Below the pieces are notes generated by a model. The model saw nothing but the letters and a program-made list of their open reading frames with translations, searched no databases and had not been told where the DNA came from. Both the position numbers and the translations under genes were made by a program. A DNA stretch of 64,000 nt, taken from assembly GCF_030269925.1 (NCBI RefSeq), contig NC_085119.1, positions 9,585,001-9,649,000 of the forward strand, read 5' to 3'. The stretch is from Bombyx mori. Taxonomy: Eukaryota > Arthropoda > Insecta > Lepidoptera > Bombycidae. Of the stretch, positions 11,811 to 25,105 are shown piece by piece; within the stretch, counting starts at the first letter, position 1; the number at the start of each line of letters is the position of its first letter.

Positions 11811-14800
11811 TTATTTGACACTTAAGTCAATGTACTTTCACCAAAACCTTAATACACAGTTATTTGTTTTGAGTAGAAAGAGTTTGGAAGTATTTTTCGA
11901 GTAAGTGATGTGTGAAGTGAACGAAGTGCACTCGGCTGATTCGTCGTACGCATTCGCGGCTCGGAGATCGCACGCGCTGCGGTAATAACATCGACGATAC
12001 ACACTCCTCGGGGGTGGATTCACACCCCAATTTTTTTACGATTTCAACTTCACCTTTTTATAACACAACGCGAGTTTTATAGCTTTTATGAAATTCTTTA
12101 CACAATTAACTTGTACCCTCCAGTTGATGGACAGCGAGTGTCGGCAGTTAAGTTTTGTGTTTTTTGTTTTTGTTTTATGAATGACGTAATTAGTTACGCG
12201 CATTACGTTAATTGGAAAGATATTTTATATACTAAAGCATGGTTGTATTTAATTGTCGCATCGTATCGTATGATACATTTAATGTTTTTTAAACAGCCAA
12301 TTAGATTACGACAATCAAAAAATGTACTCCATTAAACAGTAGAAAAACATTAAGATACATTAATGCGTTATTATATTATATAATAGAAGCTTCGAAACAC
12401 GCATAGTAAAGATATACTCAAATTATTTTTTTGTTTTCATTTAAATGGATACTAAACTGGAGTACCAGGCAAGAGTATTTTAATAAGCCGTACAATTTGG
12501 CCTGGCCTCGTTTCAGTGGCTGCGTCTGGACGGGACTAATCATAAACTTTGATGGCGCAATAATATAAAAACTTTATAGGCCTACCTACTCCTAGTCACT
12601 TCCCCGATGTCGTAGTAAAAGATAGTAAATAAGGTACTTTTGTTAATAATAACTGGGTTTATTATCCATTATAAAAAAAGATTTTTAATTTAGAGAATAA
12701 ACAAGTATATACTGGTCGCAAAGTGTGTCCGATGTTGAAATGCTTGTAAATTACTAATCTAACTTGAACGGAAGATAACGTTTATTTAAAAAGCTTAGCA
12801 TTAGTCAGGTTAGTACCACCCACTTTCGTGTACTCCCCGTTGTATTGAAAAAACAGCTGTTAGGCCCACCCCGCATTAAATCCGGTCCTTTTATTTGAGT
12901 TACATTGCGTGCAAGTATTGAAAATGAAATTTTTCGTTCGCTTTCTCTTAAGTATTATCGTGTTAAGAATCATCACCTCAAACAACCTGTTTCTGTTTTC
13001 CGGAACGGTTTTAATACATACTTTAGGAGGAAACGGCGAACGGAAGTACTTCCACCGAACTGGAGTTTTTGATCGGAACCGTTGGTCCAAATATTGTTAT
13101 AAAGAACTTGAAAATATCGACGGCAAGATTTAGGTTATTCTAAAAACATCTGCTAATCTTCTATCTATAATAGATTTTTAATGATACGAATTGAAACGTA
13201 ACGAAGTTTATAAACATGTATAGAAGAAAATAAAACCCAATTGAAGTACTTTTATAAGGCGATAAGAAAGTATTTCAAAGTACAACAAAAAAAATGATGA
13301 AATTCGTTTTCTTTTGGTTGAAAAAGTTATCAATTTTCGGGTACAAAACCTTTGAAGCCGTTATCAAATATTAAGAATCCCATTCATAAACGTTAACAAT
13401 ATTTCGGGGCTATCATTTCCTCATCAAACGATCGTCGTTTTTTCTTCACACAAAATTTATAAAAAACCGCTCGTTTTCCGTGATGAATGATGCCCGCAAT
13501 GGGCGTCTACGTAATTGGGTGGCCAAGACTAGAGCTAAAAGCATACACGTGTACCCGCCGATCGCCTCTCTATCAGATAGGCCATTGTCTAAGCTTTATC
13601 TCGTTCGATGTACACAATAAATCCCCCATGTAGCATTGTGTAAGGCTAAGTGATGTACATAGTCCCGACCTTTGCGTGAAATATATTTCTATACTCGTGT
13701 TGTGTAGCCTGTGGAATGTTATTAAAACGGGCGCGATCGATTCCAACATGAAGACGCCCTACCACGTGACCATGTTCCGTGAAACGTGTGTTGTGTTCTC
13801 ATTTCCAACTTTTGCTTGACGATTGTCGTTTTCTTGATATTTGATATATACGAGGTGGTTTTGTTTTGTACTTGATAATACGCGTTCGGTTGTATTCGCA
13901 TTCAGTAATGAATATGCCTGGATTTAAATCTTACGTCAGTTATTAAATTTTCCGACTCACTAAATCCGTAACTAGCACGTTTCCACGAATCCCTTGCTCT
14001 TTGGATAGTAAAAATTTAAATGTACAAAGTTAATAAAATCTGCGTAATTACTGATTTAATTAAACAGTGAATTTAAAAACGAAAAATGAATTGAGCATGT
14101 TTCACGCACTCTCAACCCAATTTCATTATTAAAAAAACGAATCACACTGATGCGCAACGCTATAAATAGAAAGCATTCAAAATAAGTGCCTATAAAAATA
14201 GATATTAAAACGGCTCCCTCTACATATTAATACTTTTATCGAGGAATTAATTAATGTCTGAGCAAATAAGCGAATTACTTAACCAGATAACTTTAATATG
14301 CTACTTTTGATACTATTGCATAGTAATTTCATGGTATTATAACTTTAATTGTATTATCCTTTAAGAAAACTAGACTAAAGCTTGACCATTTTCGGTTATT
14401 GAATGGCGAGCTTTTCCATCATTTGCTGTTGAAGCGGTAATGAATAACGTTAGTATAGATTCATTAAACATTAACCAGTTTCTTTTAAGTGTTTAATGAA
14501 TCCGCTTTTGCTTGAAAAAACTTTTGACCAGTTGTCCAGAGTCCAGCTTATTCCGATACATTCCTCAAATGTATCCGATTATCACAAGCGATATAATGAA
14601 TAAATTTTAAAAATCCAAACACGCCTCTTTGTTAGAAATATTTAAAAAAATTACACATTTTTAACACTGCGTGATAAAGAAACCTCAAGTCACACAAACT
14701 GCAAGAACTCAAGATATTGTTTCTGTGTGGAAAAAACGTAACGTAAATATAATTTTAGAGCGCAGTTACCAGACAATAAATGTAGAAGAATAAAACCTCA

Positions 14801-16121
14801 TTCGTCTGCGACTATGAAAACTGTAAAGTATAGAACGTTGGAAAGAATAAAATGAAAATAATGAATATAATAAAAAAGAATAAAAAGAATATAATAAAAC
14901 AGCGTAAATTAAAATGTAATTTGGACTAGCTTTGAAGTGAGTAAAGTTTGTTGAAGTTGTACTCATTCAATGGTTGCTAGAGGTGTCTGCGGTGTTGCCA
15001 AGCTACGCCGCTCTCGCCCCGCAACTATGTAGCCGCGCACCAATATATGTATAATCAAGCCTATAGCCACTCCATTCAATGCTAGTAAAGTTTTATCAGC
15101 TTATTGGTAGCTTATTATAAGTCCTCAAGGGTATCACAAATCTACGTATTTCTGCCACGATCCAACCGTACATTCTGGTTCGTAGTGCAGGAGAACCAAT
15201 ACTGAATTTAGTCCTCCCAAACAATGGGATCACGTTTTTGACACCAACATAAAATACATATGTACACTTTCTGTTTATCATAACAATCGAAATAAAAATT
15301 ACCTGACATTTTGTATGCATAATAAAGCGTATAAGTAATGAACAGTAACTGCTGTACTGATCGATTGACAATGACCACCTGTCTGTATTGACCAGGGCGT
15401 AGTAGGGATGAGGAAACGGAAGCGCACGCGGCCATCGCACCTGGCCTTTATAACCTGGACGTCCGGTGTGAGCCTTAAAAGTGTTTGTTTAATTTGTAAT
15501 TTAAAGGCTTCTGAATGTAGGATATTTAAATGAAGCAGAAATGATTCGTACCAATCGAATGCATATTCCAGATGTTACAAAGATTCATGAAAATGATGAC
15601 AGGCTGTTATTGTTAGTGAAAGCGGATAACAAATTACCACACTCAATATAAAACTCATAAATCTGCAAACAAATATAGGCAAAGACAAAACAGCTCATTA
15701 CCTGTCTCTCTTCTGATTACCAACCGATTTTCTTTATATAAATTTAAATTTCTACAATAAATAATGTCGATAACAAAACAAAAAAGGAAATATAAAATGT
15801 ATTTAAATCTTGAGGTGTCAATGATATGGTCGTATTCCGCCTACCTGGTGAGCTGGTACCCGATAAGCGACATTATGATGTTTACGAAGAAGGTCATGAT
15901 TTTATAACACCTGCTATATAACAGTCTTAAAATTTCTGAAGTCTACGTGTTCCAAGTCGCGATGGTCACTTATGCGAGTTATCAGATTATGTGGAAATGA
16001 TTAAGACGATATGTGGTTACAAATGTTCTTGCCCGCTGCCGGCAGTTCTTATAAGCCTTAAAAAATTGTATTTACGCTTATTGACGTCATTAATGGCTTG
16101 AACGACAATTACTTTTATACT
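11811..16121. other. Unannotated stretch
   Basis: I see no exon, RNA gene or retroposon with confidence. A GC-richer patch with CGCTCTCGCC lies near 15000-15040. Open frames at 12909-13133, 15096-15440 and 15208-15435 have no recognisable domain. The two antisense frames near 15.2-15.4 kb overlap each other in different frames and look fortuitous. Confidence 0.4.
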
Positions 16122-16345
16122 GATTACGGATCTATTACCCACATTCCGAGGCAAATTCTGGAGTGGACCTCCCAGAGCAAGCGGGCAGTAGGCCGTCTCA
16201 AACAGACTTGGTGGCATACTGTAGCAGCGGACATGAAGCCAATGGGGCTAACTGGCCGGAAGTACAACTCAAGGCCCATTTCGATGGCAAAATTTTGTCG
16301 AAGCCCTGTGCCCCTTCTGGAGGAATTAGGACCTTAAACTGTCCT
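16122..16345 (+). pseudogene. Non-LTR retrotransposon ORF2, C-terminal remnant
   Basis: The translation from about 16137 reads THIPRQILEWTSQSKRAVG, then RLKQTWWHTVAADMKPMGLT. This is the (I/A)RQ-(A)LEW-P-G-(K)R...GR...TW...AEMK-MG-(L)TW pattern of endonuclease-reverse-transcriptase LINE C-termini. The final CAPSGGIRT lies in a second frame, so there is a frameshift near the end. Only the terminal domain is left. No functional protein is expected. Confidence 0.65.
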
Positions 16346-17005
16346 GGTAACTGGTGTAATATACTGATAATCGATTAAAAGTAACGATAGTTATTATTAG
16401 CCTGGATATAAAGCAAGAAATTTACATATCCCCTTGAGTGCATAATTTTTTGTCTAAGCTATTGTCACGCAGCTATATTTTGATATCAAAGTATTCTATC
16501 CTATAGACGTCACCGTTACAATTAAACTGGGTTCGTTGATCCGCAAATTCATTTTATATTACATTGCGGGTTCACGACACCACATTCACGTAGAGTTTTG
16601 TATATTAATATTATTTTCCATTTAAATGAAATTTTAGTTTCTCCTGATTCCTGTCCTGATCCCGTCACACGCTCTTTGAAAATTGTGTACTCAGTCGAAA
16701 TATTAGCGCTATGCTAGAAGCGCGCATTCAAATACTTTCGATGCTGTTCGCGTCCTTAGAGTGTATACAACTTCGGAAATCGACTTCCAATGGACTTCGT
16801 CTTTTTGCGTATTTTCCTTTTAGACTAACAAACTTGAGCTGCGACGAATCCGATGTTACATTGTACGTTTTTCCGATACCTGCCTAAGTAATATTAATGT
16901 TTTAGCTTATTCGATTTCTTTTCATATTACTATTCAGCAATGTAAAGTTTTATTAAGTTTGTTGTTGTTATTATAAAACAGTTTTAATTGAAACATTGTG
17001 AAGTC
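16346..17005. other. Unannotated stretch
   Basis: AT-rich with no recognised feature. Confidence 0.4.
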
Positions 17006-17371
17006 GTCGTGGCCTAAGGGATAGCATGCTCAGTGCATTCGTATCAAGCGACGCGAACCTTTTTTCAAATCCCGCAGGCAGGTATAAATTTTTGTAATAA
17101 TGTATGTACTTAAAAAATCTTCACGAAATACATGAATCAGGCATACCTACGTTCTTGTTTCAAGGGCTTGCACAACAGATACAGCCCACTGAGTTTCTCG
17201 CCGGATCTTCTCAGTGGGTCGCGTTTCCGATCCGGTGGTAGTTTCTGCGAAGCACGGCTCTTACTAGGTTTCGTGTTAGCAACGTCGTCAGGTTTGAGCC
17301 CCGTGAGCTCACCTACTAGTTAAGTTTACGCTGAAATAGTCTCTCAAGGTTATCAGCTTAGGTAGGAAAAA
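17006..17371 (+). mobile_element. Bm1-type SINE with tRNA-like head, full length
   Basis: The head begins GTCGTGGCCTAAGGGATAGC, a tRNA A-box-like stretch. A degenerate B-box follows (CAAATCCCGCAGGC). The body then matches the copies at 1385 and 5075: CAGCCCACTGAG, GATCTTCTCAGTGGGTCGCG and AGCTTAGGTAGG before a short A-run. An RNA polymerase III promoter in the head is the known basis of SINE transcription; the B-box here is damaged. The open frame 17132-17323 is not a gene. Confidence 0.8.
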
Positions 17372-18340
17372 GCAGTTATACTATATGATTAAGATTTAAA
17401 CCTCATGTCTCAACGAGAAAAACGACATTTATTTTGTGAGATCTACGGGTTCCGGTAACCAATTAATATTAGATGAGGCGTGAGCTCGATAACGCGTGTA
17501 TGCAACAACAAAAATAACAATTGAGTAGATATTAAAATACCTACAATGATTGCACCGTCCGTTCTAACGACACTCAATGAATTACATTGAAGAATTATTA
17601 AATTAGAAATAACATACTATGGAGGTCTGAACGTGTAATTTATGTCTTACATTGGTCAACAAGGCCCTAACAAGTAGACATGTTGACCAGTTCCGCTTCA
17701 TGTTCCTTCCTGGGATTTCCGGTCAAACGACGAATTCGGTGCGTCGACCAGTTGACCGAACCGATTCGATTTGCTCTAACGCGATAGTCACACATTCAGC
17801 TCCCGACGGACCGTGTAAGTGCTCTATTCACGTTGGAGGCCATTATTAATACATCCCCTCCCTAGTCGTCTCCTCTTGAGGCACTCATTGTGTTCCGTTG
17901 CGAGTTAATCCCGCGTCCGGCAAAGATCGTCGATCGAATGCGACCGACCCGGCTTTGTGGAACGTAATAGGGTCCAACAGTTAAAATTAAATGTCGTATG
18001 TAATTTTTGGTTTGCGATTGTAATTGTCTATCGGATCGCACGCTTAGAGGGAAGAGTTCATTTATCGTGCGATGCTTCGATGGACTAATTGATTGGTTTG
18101 GATCGTGTTCCTATCTATTAGCAGACCAGGCTAATGCGTTTAGTCCAACACCACAAAATCCTAAAATGAATTAGCGAAACATAGCAAAACTACCTTTATT
18201 TCGTAGGTGTGTTAGTTGCATTGTATTTTTATTATTTTATTTATTGATGATAGCTCGTATTACGGTCTATATTTGTAGAAACCACTATCCTGGTAATTTT
18301 TGGAGCAAACCAACAAAGTCTTCCTATGTGAAAAACATCA
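17372..18340. other. Unannotated stretch with a GC-richer patch
   Basis: No exon or repeat recognised. The part at 17690-17960 is richer in G+C and CpG than its surroundings (GCGTCGACCAGTTGACCG, ATCGTCGATCGAATGCGACC), which could mark regulatory or formerly coding DNA. The open frame 17652-17849 has no domain. Confidence 0.35.
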
Positions 18341-18344
18341 ACAC

Positions 18345-18450
18345 CGGTTTCAAGGTGAATGACGACATCCACGTTGCGAGAACTGTGTGCTCTGGTAATC
18401 ACTTAATATCAGCTGGGCTGTCAGCACACGTAATCTACAACAATAGACCT
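18345..18450 (+). repeat. Diverged tail-family retroposon fragment
   Basis: The order AAGGTGAATGACGACATCC, then CTCTGGTAATCACTTAATATC, then AGCTGGGCTGTCAGC follows the family tail (AAGGTGGGTGGCGCATT, CTCCAGTAACCACTTAACAC, AGGTGGGCTGTGAGC). There are many substitutions, so it is an old copy. The open frame at 18244-18456 runs across it and is not supported as a gene. Confidence 0.5.
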
Positions 18451-18462
18451 CTTTAATATGTA

Positions 18463-18488
18463 CTAGATGATCATCGGTCATCATCTAG
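18463..18488. repeat. Perfect hairpin followed by T-rich run
   Basis: CTAGATGAT (18463-18471) and ATCATCTAG (18480-18488) are perfect 9-bp complements around an 8-nt loop. A T-rich tract follows. Function unknown. Confidence 0.7.
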
Positions 18489-19188
18489 TTTTATTTTTTT
18501 ATTTTTTTTTATTTTTTTATAACGCCGTCTTGGTTAGTTGCCCTCAATTAAGAAAAATAGTATTATTATTCGCCAATAGATGTCGGGAAGAGTTGATTAT
18601 TGAAAACACGAATAAAACAACATTTTCTGAAAATAAATCGTAGATCGATTTATCGCCCCCGAAATCCCCTGTATACAAAATTTTATGAAAATCGTTTGGA
18701 GCCGTTTCCGAGATTCAGATTATATAAGTATATATTAATATACAAGAATTGCTCGTTTAAAGGTATAAGATTGAATGAGAAGGATGTTCTATAATAATAT
18801 TCAGATAAATATAATTGAGACGTATAAGAATCGATTTAGTGTTGTGAAACAAGCGCGTCACGATAGACCGACACCTCCCAAAGGAATTACTCAGCCAAGC
18901 TCGGTGAAGCAATTTAACCAATTTAATGTCATTCGCATCCATTGACGGCCTCCGGGTCTCGATTTGAAAATAGACACCATATTGTTGCGTCGCTATACAA
19001 TACTTCATAAAATAAGACGCGTGGGTTTTCATCGTTCCGCATGTGTGATTTCACGGAAATTATTTTAGTGACACTTATAATAGTCTTTTCAATAATAACG
19101 TTCTTCTAACACTAGCGAATGTTGGTCGGTTTGAAGTAAAGTTATTTTCATCTTAGGGTTTTCTTAATTAAAACGACAGTGATTTGGT
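18489..19188. other. Unannotated stretch
   Basis: T-rich at its start, otherwise nothing recognised. The open frames at 18600-18794 and 18757-19032 have no domain. Confidence 0.4.
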
Positions 19189-19230
19189 ATTTATTTATTT
19201 ATTTAGTTGCACCAACAAAGTGATCATCAA
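19189..19230 (-). repeat. Retroposon 3' end with tetranucleotide tail, antisense
   Basis: Reverse-complemented, this reads TTGATGATCACTTTGTTGGT, GCAACT and then an (AAAT)n run. The same 25 bp plus the same kind of tail occurs on the + strand at 34493-34545. The parent element is not identified, and similarity does not extend clearly past the shared block. Confidence 0.55.
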
Positions 19231-21939
19231 TACAAAACATTGACTAATTGTCAATAAGTACATGACAGATATCACCTAATTATAGATGCAATCGATAATG
19301 CAATAGTTGACAACATCTTGAAACTAGAAAAGTAAAAATACAATGAGTAATTTAAAAAAATATGAAATCCAGATTAATCTTTGTCACTAAGTAACAAAAT
19401 TTTTAATATCTACACTTATTAGAAAATAAATAACCAATACTTGATTACATTTGATTAATTATGATTAAGTTATATTTAGTTTGGAAATGATGAAAGAATG
19501 AGGAAATTATATAAGAAACGAAAAACTAGCTTAAATAATTATTTGATCTTTAAACTGCTCTAAATAAAACTGACTACATATTACTAAAAATATGTATACA
19601 TCACTGGATTAAATATATCTTGAATACCACTGAGTTCATTCCATACGTCACAAAGCGCTGTTTTAATAATTGATATCTTTTTGTATACAAATATGTTTTT
19701 ACAAGCGACAATCTACTCAGAAGCTCTAAAAATTTACGACTGCAAATTTCAGACAACTGATTTTATCAATGTTTCTTTTGCTAACATTTTAATTTTAATT
19801 TAGAATGTGAATGCTTCCACTCTATTCGATTACTTCAATACTATCTCACATCCCACATTCCAATACGCCTTCCGTGTAACTAAACTTTAAAATAGAAACA
19901 AAATCTAAATAAATCCAATCCCATACTGACACAAACCATGCAGTGTTTCCGTAAAACACGTCAATTAGTAAGCAACCGAAAACCACCGGCATTCGGGAGA
20001 TTTGAGCGGCGAGACGAGGGTAAGGCGCCATCTTGGTACAGGGGTCAAATTAAATTGACATGTGGTTTGTGCAGCCATATTGTGCATACCTCGGAGCATT
20101 GTGTTGACACCCCTAATTATACAGGTTCACGCTATATGCACGCCATACAGCGGAGTAATAAACGACATGCGAATCCCAGATTCTATTCCACATATGATAT
20201 CACAACGCATTTAAATCGCGTTAGAAAGAACCTTAAAGTTCATTTAAAAATTACTCTGTTATAAAAATTATAAAATCTATCCTGATCTAGCGGAAGCAAC
20301 CCTAAAGCTTGCAAAATCAACACCTGAGCTCAAAGCATTCAACGTGTAACGACAAATCCTTTCAATATCATAACATTTGCATGAAATTTATATAATGCAT
20401 AAATGTGATTCCGCTCAAGTTGACGGCTGTCTAAATTATGAAACGCGGTCCGTGGAAAGAGGACGTAATATCGGCAATATCGGCGCTTGTAGGAGAATCT
20501 TCTTCGGAGCGTTGTCGTTAAATTATCGCATTTCATCGACAAGCCAGACGCGGCGTCAGCGGACCGCTCCGCCGGCTTAGCATATCTACTGAGCTCACCG
20601 AATTCTCGGCACGACCTAACATAGATACGGAAGGGGTGCCCCTGCTAAACCCATTATCAACCCTAGTACTATATTTTAAAATGGCCTTCTAAAACAGAAC
20701 GCTCGTACGAGAAAGGAAAGTTTCGAACGCACCTAATAGGATTGAATGAAGATAGCGAAGTAATGAACCGTGTTCAATAATGTATTTATGTTAGAATTTT
20801 GTTGAATAGTTTCCACGGGATTTTATCGCATATTGAGTTCTACCTATATATAAACATGCCCTTTATTTATAAGTAATTGACAGATATGAAATTGTTGAAA
20901 ACACTAAAGTGCCTGAACCTATCACAAATATAATATGTACTTGATATTTTTTCTTTCTAATACACCTACATACACGCAAGTTGTTATTATATTACAAAGT
21001 TGTATCTTGTATATGAATTTAGGCTACGACTATTGCGTTGAGGTTAAATTAACACCACTAACAAACCAAATACACATTAAAAAAACCCAATCTTCAACTA
21101 TTTCGTACAGAGTTCTCGGGATCTAGCGGAATCACTTTTGATTTCATTATTAGACCCGCGATTTCAATTAAATTAATTTTCTTGAAACATTAAAATCTTT
21201 ACATAACATTACTTAATTGTCTTTGAAATAAATTATCATGCACTAGGTGTGCCTCGCTGTTTCATCTGCATGAAATTTGCAATTTGACGCACAAGGGTAG
21301 GCATTTTTTTAACGTTAAGGTCTTTCGCGTTGTTCGGAGTAAATAAAGTTAGCCTTTTACATTGGGTTGGCTGTGAGTGCTGCCTATGTGGCCGACATTA
21401 AATAGAAATAAATAAATGCGGCGAGATAAATATAAGATAATCTCATGACTCATTTATTCCTTCGTGTACAGTATATGCTTCCTAGATTAGTAAAATCCGC
21501 TCTGAGACCGAAGCAGTGATAATTCGAATTAAATGTCTGGAATAGCCACTGGCAGTTTTTACTGCAAGAAACTTTGTCTGTAGAACAAACAAGTTTTGCA
21601 GCTACCTCATATTCTCAATGAATCTTGATCAAGTTTTGATTGTTGTTCTAAAATGATTAGATCCAACTTCTTTAAAACAAAATTCCAACTATAATTCCTC
21701 GCATCGACATACTAAGCTATTTTTAATATTGGTCTTATAGATTTTACACGTATTTTTATACGTTTATAAACTTGTGATACTTTAACACTAATTGACCAAT
21801 ATTAGTCAAATAATAATACAGTATAACAGAAAACGACATGAGTACATCATTTGATTTGGACAAATGAGACCTTTGCATAATTCTGATACAAAAATAAAGG
21901 AATGTGGATAATGGACGGCGAGATCAATACAAAGTAATC
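19231..21939. other. Unannotated stretch
   Basis: AT-rich. No exon or RNA gene recognised. A moderately GC-rich patch lies at about 20440-20580 (GCGGCGTCAGCGGACCGCTC). Overlapping open frames on both strands there (20339-20580) reflect few stop codons and not a gene I can support. Confidence 0.35.
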
Positions 21940-22240
21940 GCTAGTGGATCCAATAAGCTCGGCCAAAACAACGGGGGGTCGCATCACCATCGGACGGAAT
22001 CGGAGGCTGCGAGCCGAACACGGGGAAACAATATGGCGGCATGCAAATAGCTCGGCCATTATCGCACCTGGGCAGCGCGAGCCGCCCCGACGAGTAAACA
22101 AGATTACGGGAATTGAATGGCTAATTAGGGAAAAAGAAGCCTCACCGAACAAGCTGAGTTATCGCGTCTCGTCTCTGCCATATTTCACGACGCTTAACTC
22201 GCCTTTATTGTTTGGCCGCCTCTTGTTTAGCTAAAGAGGC
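21940..22240. promoter_or_regulatory. GC-rich island, candidate conserved non-coding element
   Basis: About 300 bp stands out from AT-rich surroundings. It contains an ATGCAAAT octamer of the POU type (at 22040), several AT-core homeodomain-like sites (CTAATTAGG) and CGAGCCGCCCCGACGAG. Both strands are open over about 300 bp (21847-22152 minus, 21944-22234 plus) without any recognisable domain, which follows from composition. An enhancer, a promoter or an unrecognised exon are all possible. Confidence 0.25.
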
Positions 22241-24868
22241 TTGTTAGCTTATCTCCGAAGTCTAGGTAGACTGCATTAAGTGCCGTCAAGCGCTTAGATT
22301 TACTCCGCTACAAAGCCTCGAATACCGCTAAATAATAAACGCCTCTCTCGTACGATTTACGGAAGGTTAATAAAGTTAAGTAAAATTTAGTACCTATAAC
22401 CGTATTTATGTTATGAACAATGCAAGTATTGTGTTCGTCACAGGAATGCTTATAAATATTAATGGTGTCGTATTAATTTGTTTAAGTACTAAAATAACGA
22501 GCATTTCCTTTGGACCCACATCACAGATAACAGAATTAATAAGGTAAAAGTGACAACAACCGCGTTACGCCCGCAACTTTACTTGCCGATAGCGACCCAA
22601 GCGGTCCGGTCGACATCACTAAAGAAAACACTTTATCATTATTCAATTAATTAATTAGTGACTTTTATAGATAATAAAGTTACTATATTTACGAGTCGGC
22701 TTCGTTATTTTTATGTTATCTGTTTAATTGTAGGAACTTTAGGCGAGTCTACTGCACATGATCACCGTATCATCCATGACATTTATATTATAATCTGGTT
22801 TTATCACCAGTTAATATAGAAGTATAGTTAAGTATTTTATAAAATTACGACAAGGTTTTCTTATATTACAAAGTTTCTGGTTTCCGTTCGCGTCACAACA
22901 AAATACTGACCTAAATTTGGTTCCGCAAATGCCTTATTTGACGAACTAATAGCATCTTCACCATGCTTCGTAACTCAACCCTCTCACTGATTGTTGTCCC
23001 TATTTGCCTTTGTTGAGGAAGTTTTTTATTTGCCTAGATGAAGATAAGAGCTCAATATGACGAGCAATTACCAGTGTCAAAATAATTACATATCAATAAT
23101 AAAATGAAAGATTCCGCGAATATTGAAACATGTGATCAAAGGCCCAAATACGGGCTCATTGTTTGATGTTGATTAATTAACTGATCATCACGGACATCAT
23201 TAGCGTGAAGCAGTTGATCGCAAAATTGAAATTAATCACAGATCGATTGAATTGAAAACTTATCACCTATTACCGTCTATTAGAAGACAAAAATGTGCCC
23301 AGGAATTCATTGATAAAGTTTAATTGCAAAAAACTTATTAAATATATAACCGAAAACTTAAATAACAATCTATTTCATATTAAAATAAGGATTATGTTGT
23401 ACTAATCCATACACTCTCTCAACTTGCACAAATCCAATATTCTGTATTAACGTTATGATTTAAGGAGATAGGTCCGTTGGCGGTCAACGTTAAACGTAAT
23501 TTAATTACATGTAAGCCTTGTCACTGAGCCCACACAGAAACTAGTTAATATAAGATTAATGAATCATACCGATACCGATACAAGATTATGTCCAGTTACT
23601 GACTTAATCGTATTTTATTCTCACTATCAGACTTTCCATTCCGTTTTATGATTACACAGTATTCCGCCTCAACTTTAATAATTACTACTTAATGACATTG
23701 TTTGTTCTTTCACGTTTCAAATTGATCTGTAGCGTTGAAAATCTTTATTAATTTATGAAAGCTTTTAGTGACCCAGGATCCCGAAAGCCAAACACTTTGT
23801 CTAGTTGAAGCCAGAAAGTTCCATAATTTCTTTGCCGAGATAAGAGGCGAAAGTTCACGCAGGAGCAGAGATTTATGACATCACCGTCGTTCCTTTCACT
23901 AAATAATAAAAGGCCGCTGTAAAACGCGGTGGAGGCATAAAAGTTTTACGTCCATACAACCCGTTGGTGTTCGTAAGCGGAGCATGTAGGGCGCGGCACG
24001 TTAGTACGCCAAATCTCCATAAAGAATAATCAGTGTCGGCACAATAATACGTGCCCTCATAAATCGTAACGCTAACCTGCCATCATTTTGTCTTTTTGTA
24101 ATCAATCAGTCTGAGTCGAATCTATGGCCCGTGAGGCCAATTTAGTGAAGACGGACTTCTCTGCCTGTGAAAATTGGCTCCCGAAATTTATATTGCCAAC
24201 TAATATACGTGGACTACTCTTTAGATTGCGTGGGCGGAAAACCGTGCTCAGGAGTGGGCTGATATTAGCCTATCGTGATCCCCAAGACTCAGACACGTTT
24301 TTTTGGTTCTTTAACTATACCCCCTTACTATTTTTATTACTTGTCTTTAATATCCAAAAAAAAGATGATTTTTAAAAAAAAAAAACAGTATTAGATTGAT
24401 TTTTTTTTTTAAATAGATATAAAAATATATTTTACACTAAAAATCGATGTAGTTTTGTAATATCATTTTAAATGTTAGATATTTTAGGTCATGATTTTGA
24501 TATCCTCAGTATCTCAGTATACGTAAATCAAAAAAAGGTACATTTGATAAACCTAAACACTATCCTACTTCTGTGAATTCTAGAATACAACTCAAGGTTC
24601 AATATTATTAGAAACATAATATAATATATTAAAGTCAGGGAATCGTACACGTTATTATTCCGAAAGATGTATATTGCTATTCCATACAACAAACTCATAG
24701 GGCAGACGCCAATTTTTTTAATACATATATGCGCTCCTAAAACCTTTTTTTTTATTCAAAATTTAACTTTTCCCAATAACAGATAACACGCATTGTGCTA
24801 TCCAATACATCCTGCAGGAGACGATCACTATATAATAGGTATAAGATTTCGATCGAGGATTTCAGGTA
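22241..24868. other. Unannotated stretch
   Basis: AT-rich intergenic or intronic DNA. A GC-richer patch lies near 23920-24080 (GCGGTGGAGGCATAAAAG, GTAGGGCGCGGCACG). No exon, RNA gene or complete repeat recognised. The open frame 24124-24375 has no known domain. Confidence 0.35.
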
Positions 24869-25006
24869 TTTTTTTTATTGCTTGGATGGGTGGACGAGCT
24901 CACAGCCCACCCGGTGTTAAATGGTTACCGGAGCCCATAGACATCTACGTCGTAAATGCGCCACCCAGTTTGAGATATAAGTTCTAAGGTCTCCAGTAAA
25001 GTTACA
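24869..25006 (-). mobile_element. Tail-family retroposon, antisense, 5'-truncated
   Basis: A T-run and ATTGCTTGGATGGGTGGACG start the reverse complement of the family tail. The match continues through GGAGCCCATAGACATCTACG and GAGATATAAGTTCTAAGGTC and stops near 25006. It has lost the first third of the unit seen at 33868. Confidence 0.75.
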
Positions 25007-25016
25007 TAGTATAAGT

Positions 25017-25105
25017 GGCTGGCGGCATTCATGTTACGGTTTCTAAAGGCTACCGTTCTCACTACCAGATGAGCCGCAACCTCGTCTGCCTATCCCAACA
25101 TAAAT
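25017..25105 (+). repeat. Diverged tail-family fragment, sense
   Basis: GGCTGGCGGCATTCATGTTA, then ACCAGATGAGCCGCAACCTC and CGTCTGCC parallel the family's GGTGGGCGGCATTCACGTT...CAGGTGGGC...CGTC...CC order in the sense direction. It lies about ten bases from the antisense copy at 24869-25006, so the two fragments face each other by their truncated ends. Confidence 0.45.

Noticed and set aside
12909..13133. Small secreted-protein-like frame (hydrophobic N-terminus)
   Set aside because: An overlapping antisense frame of similar length exists, there is no homologous feature I recognise, and no promoter or splice context supports it.
15096..15440. 114-codon antisense frame with hydrophobic stretches
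   Set aside because: A second antisense frame overlaps it; no domain; composition like its surroundings.
16017..16378. Host exon encoding an RNA-binding or other cellular protein
   Set aside because: The translated pattern (ILEW...GR...TW...ADMKPMGLT) is that of a LINE C-terminus, and a frameshift interrupts it.
18463..18530. Rho-independent terminator (hairpin followed by T-run)
   Set aside because: The window is animal nuclear DNA; such terminators are bacterial. The structure is kept only as a hairpin.
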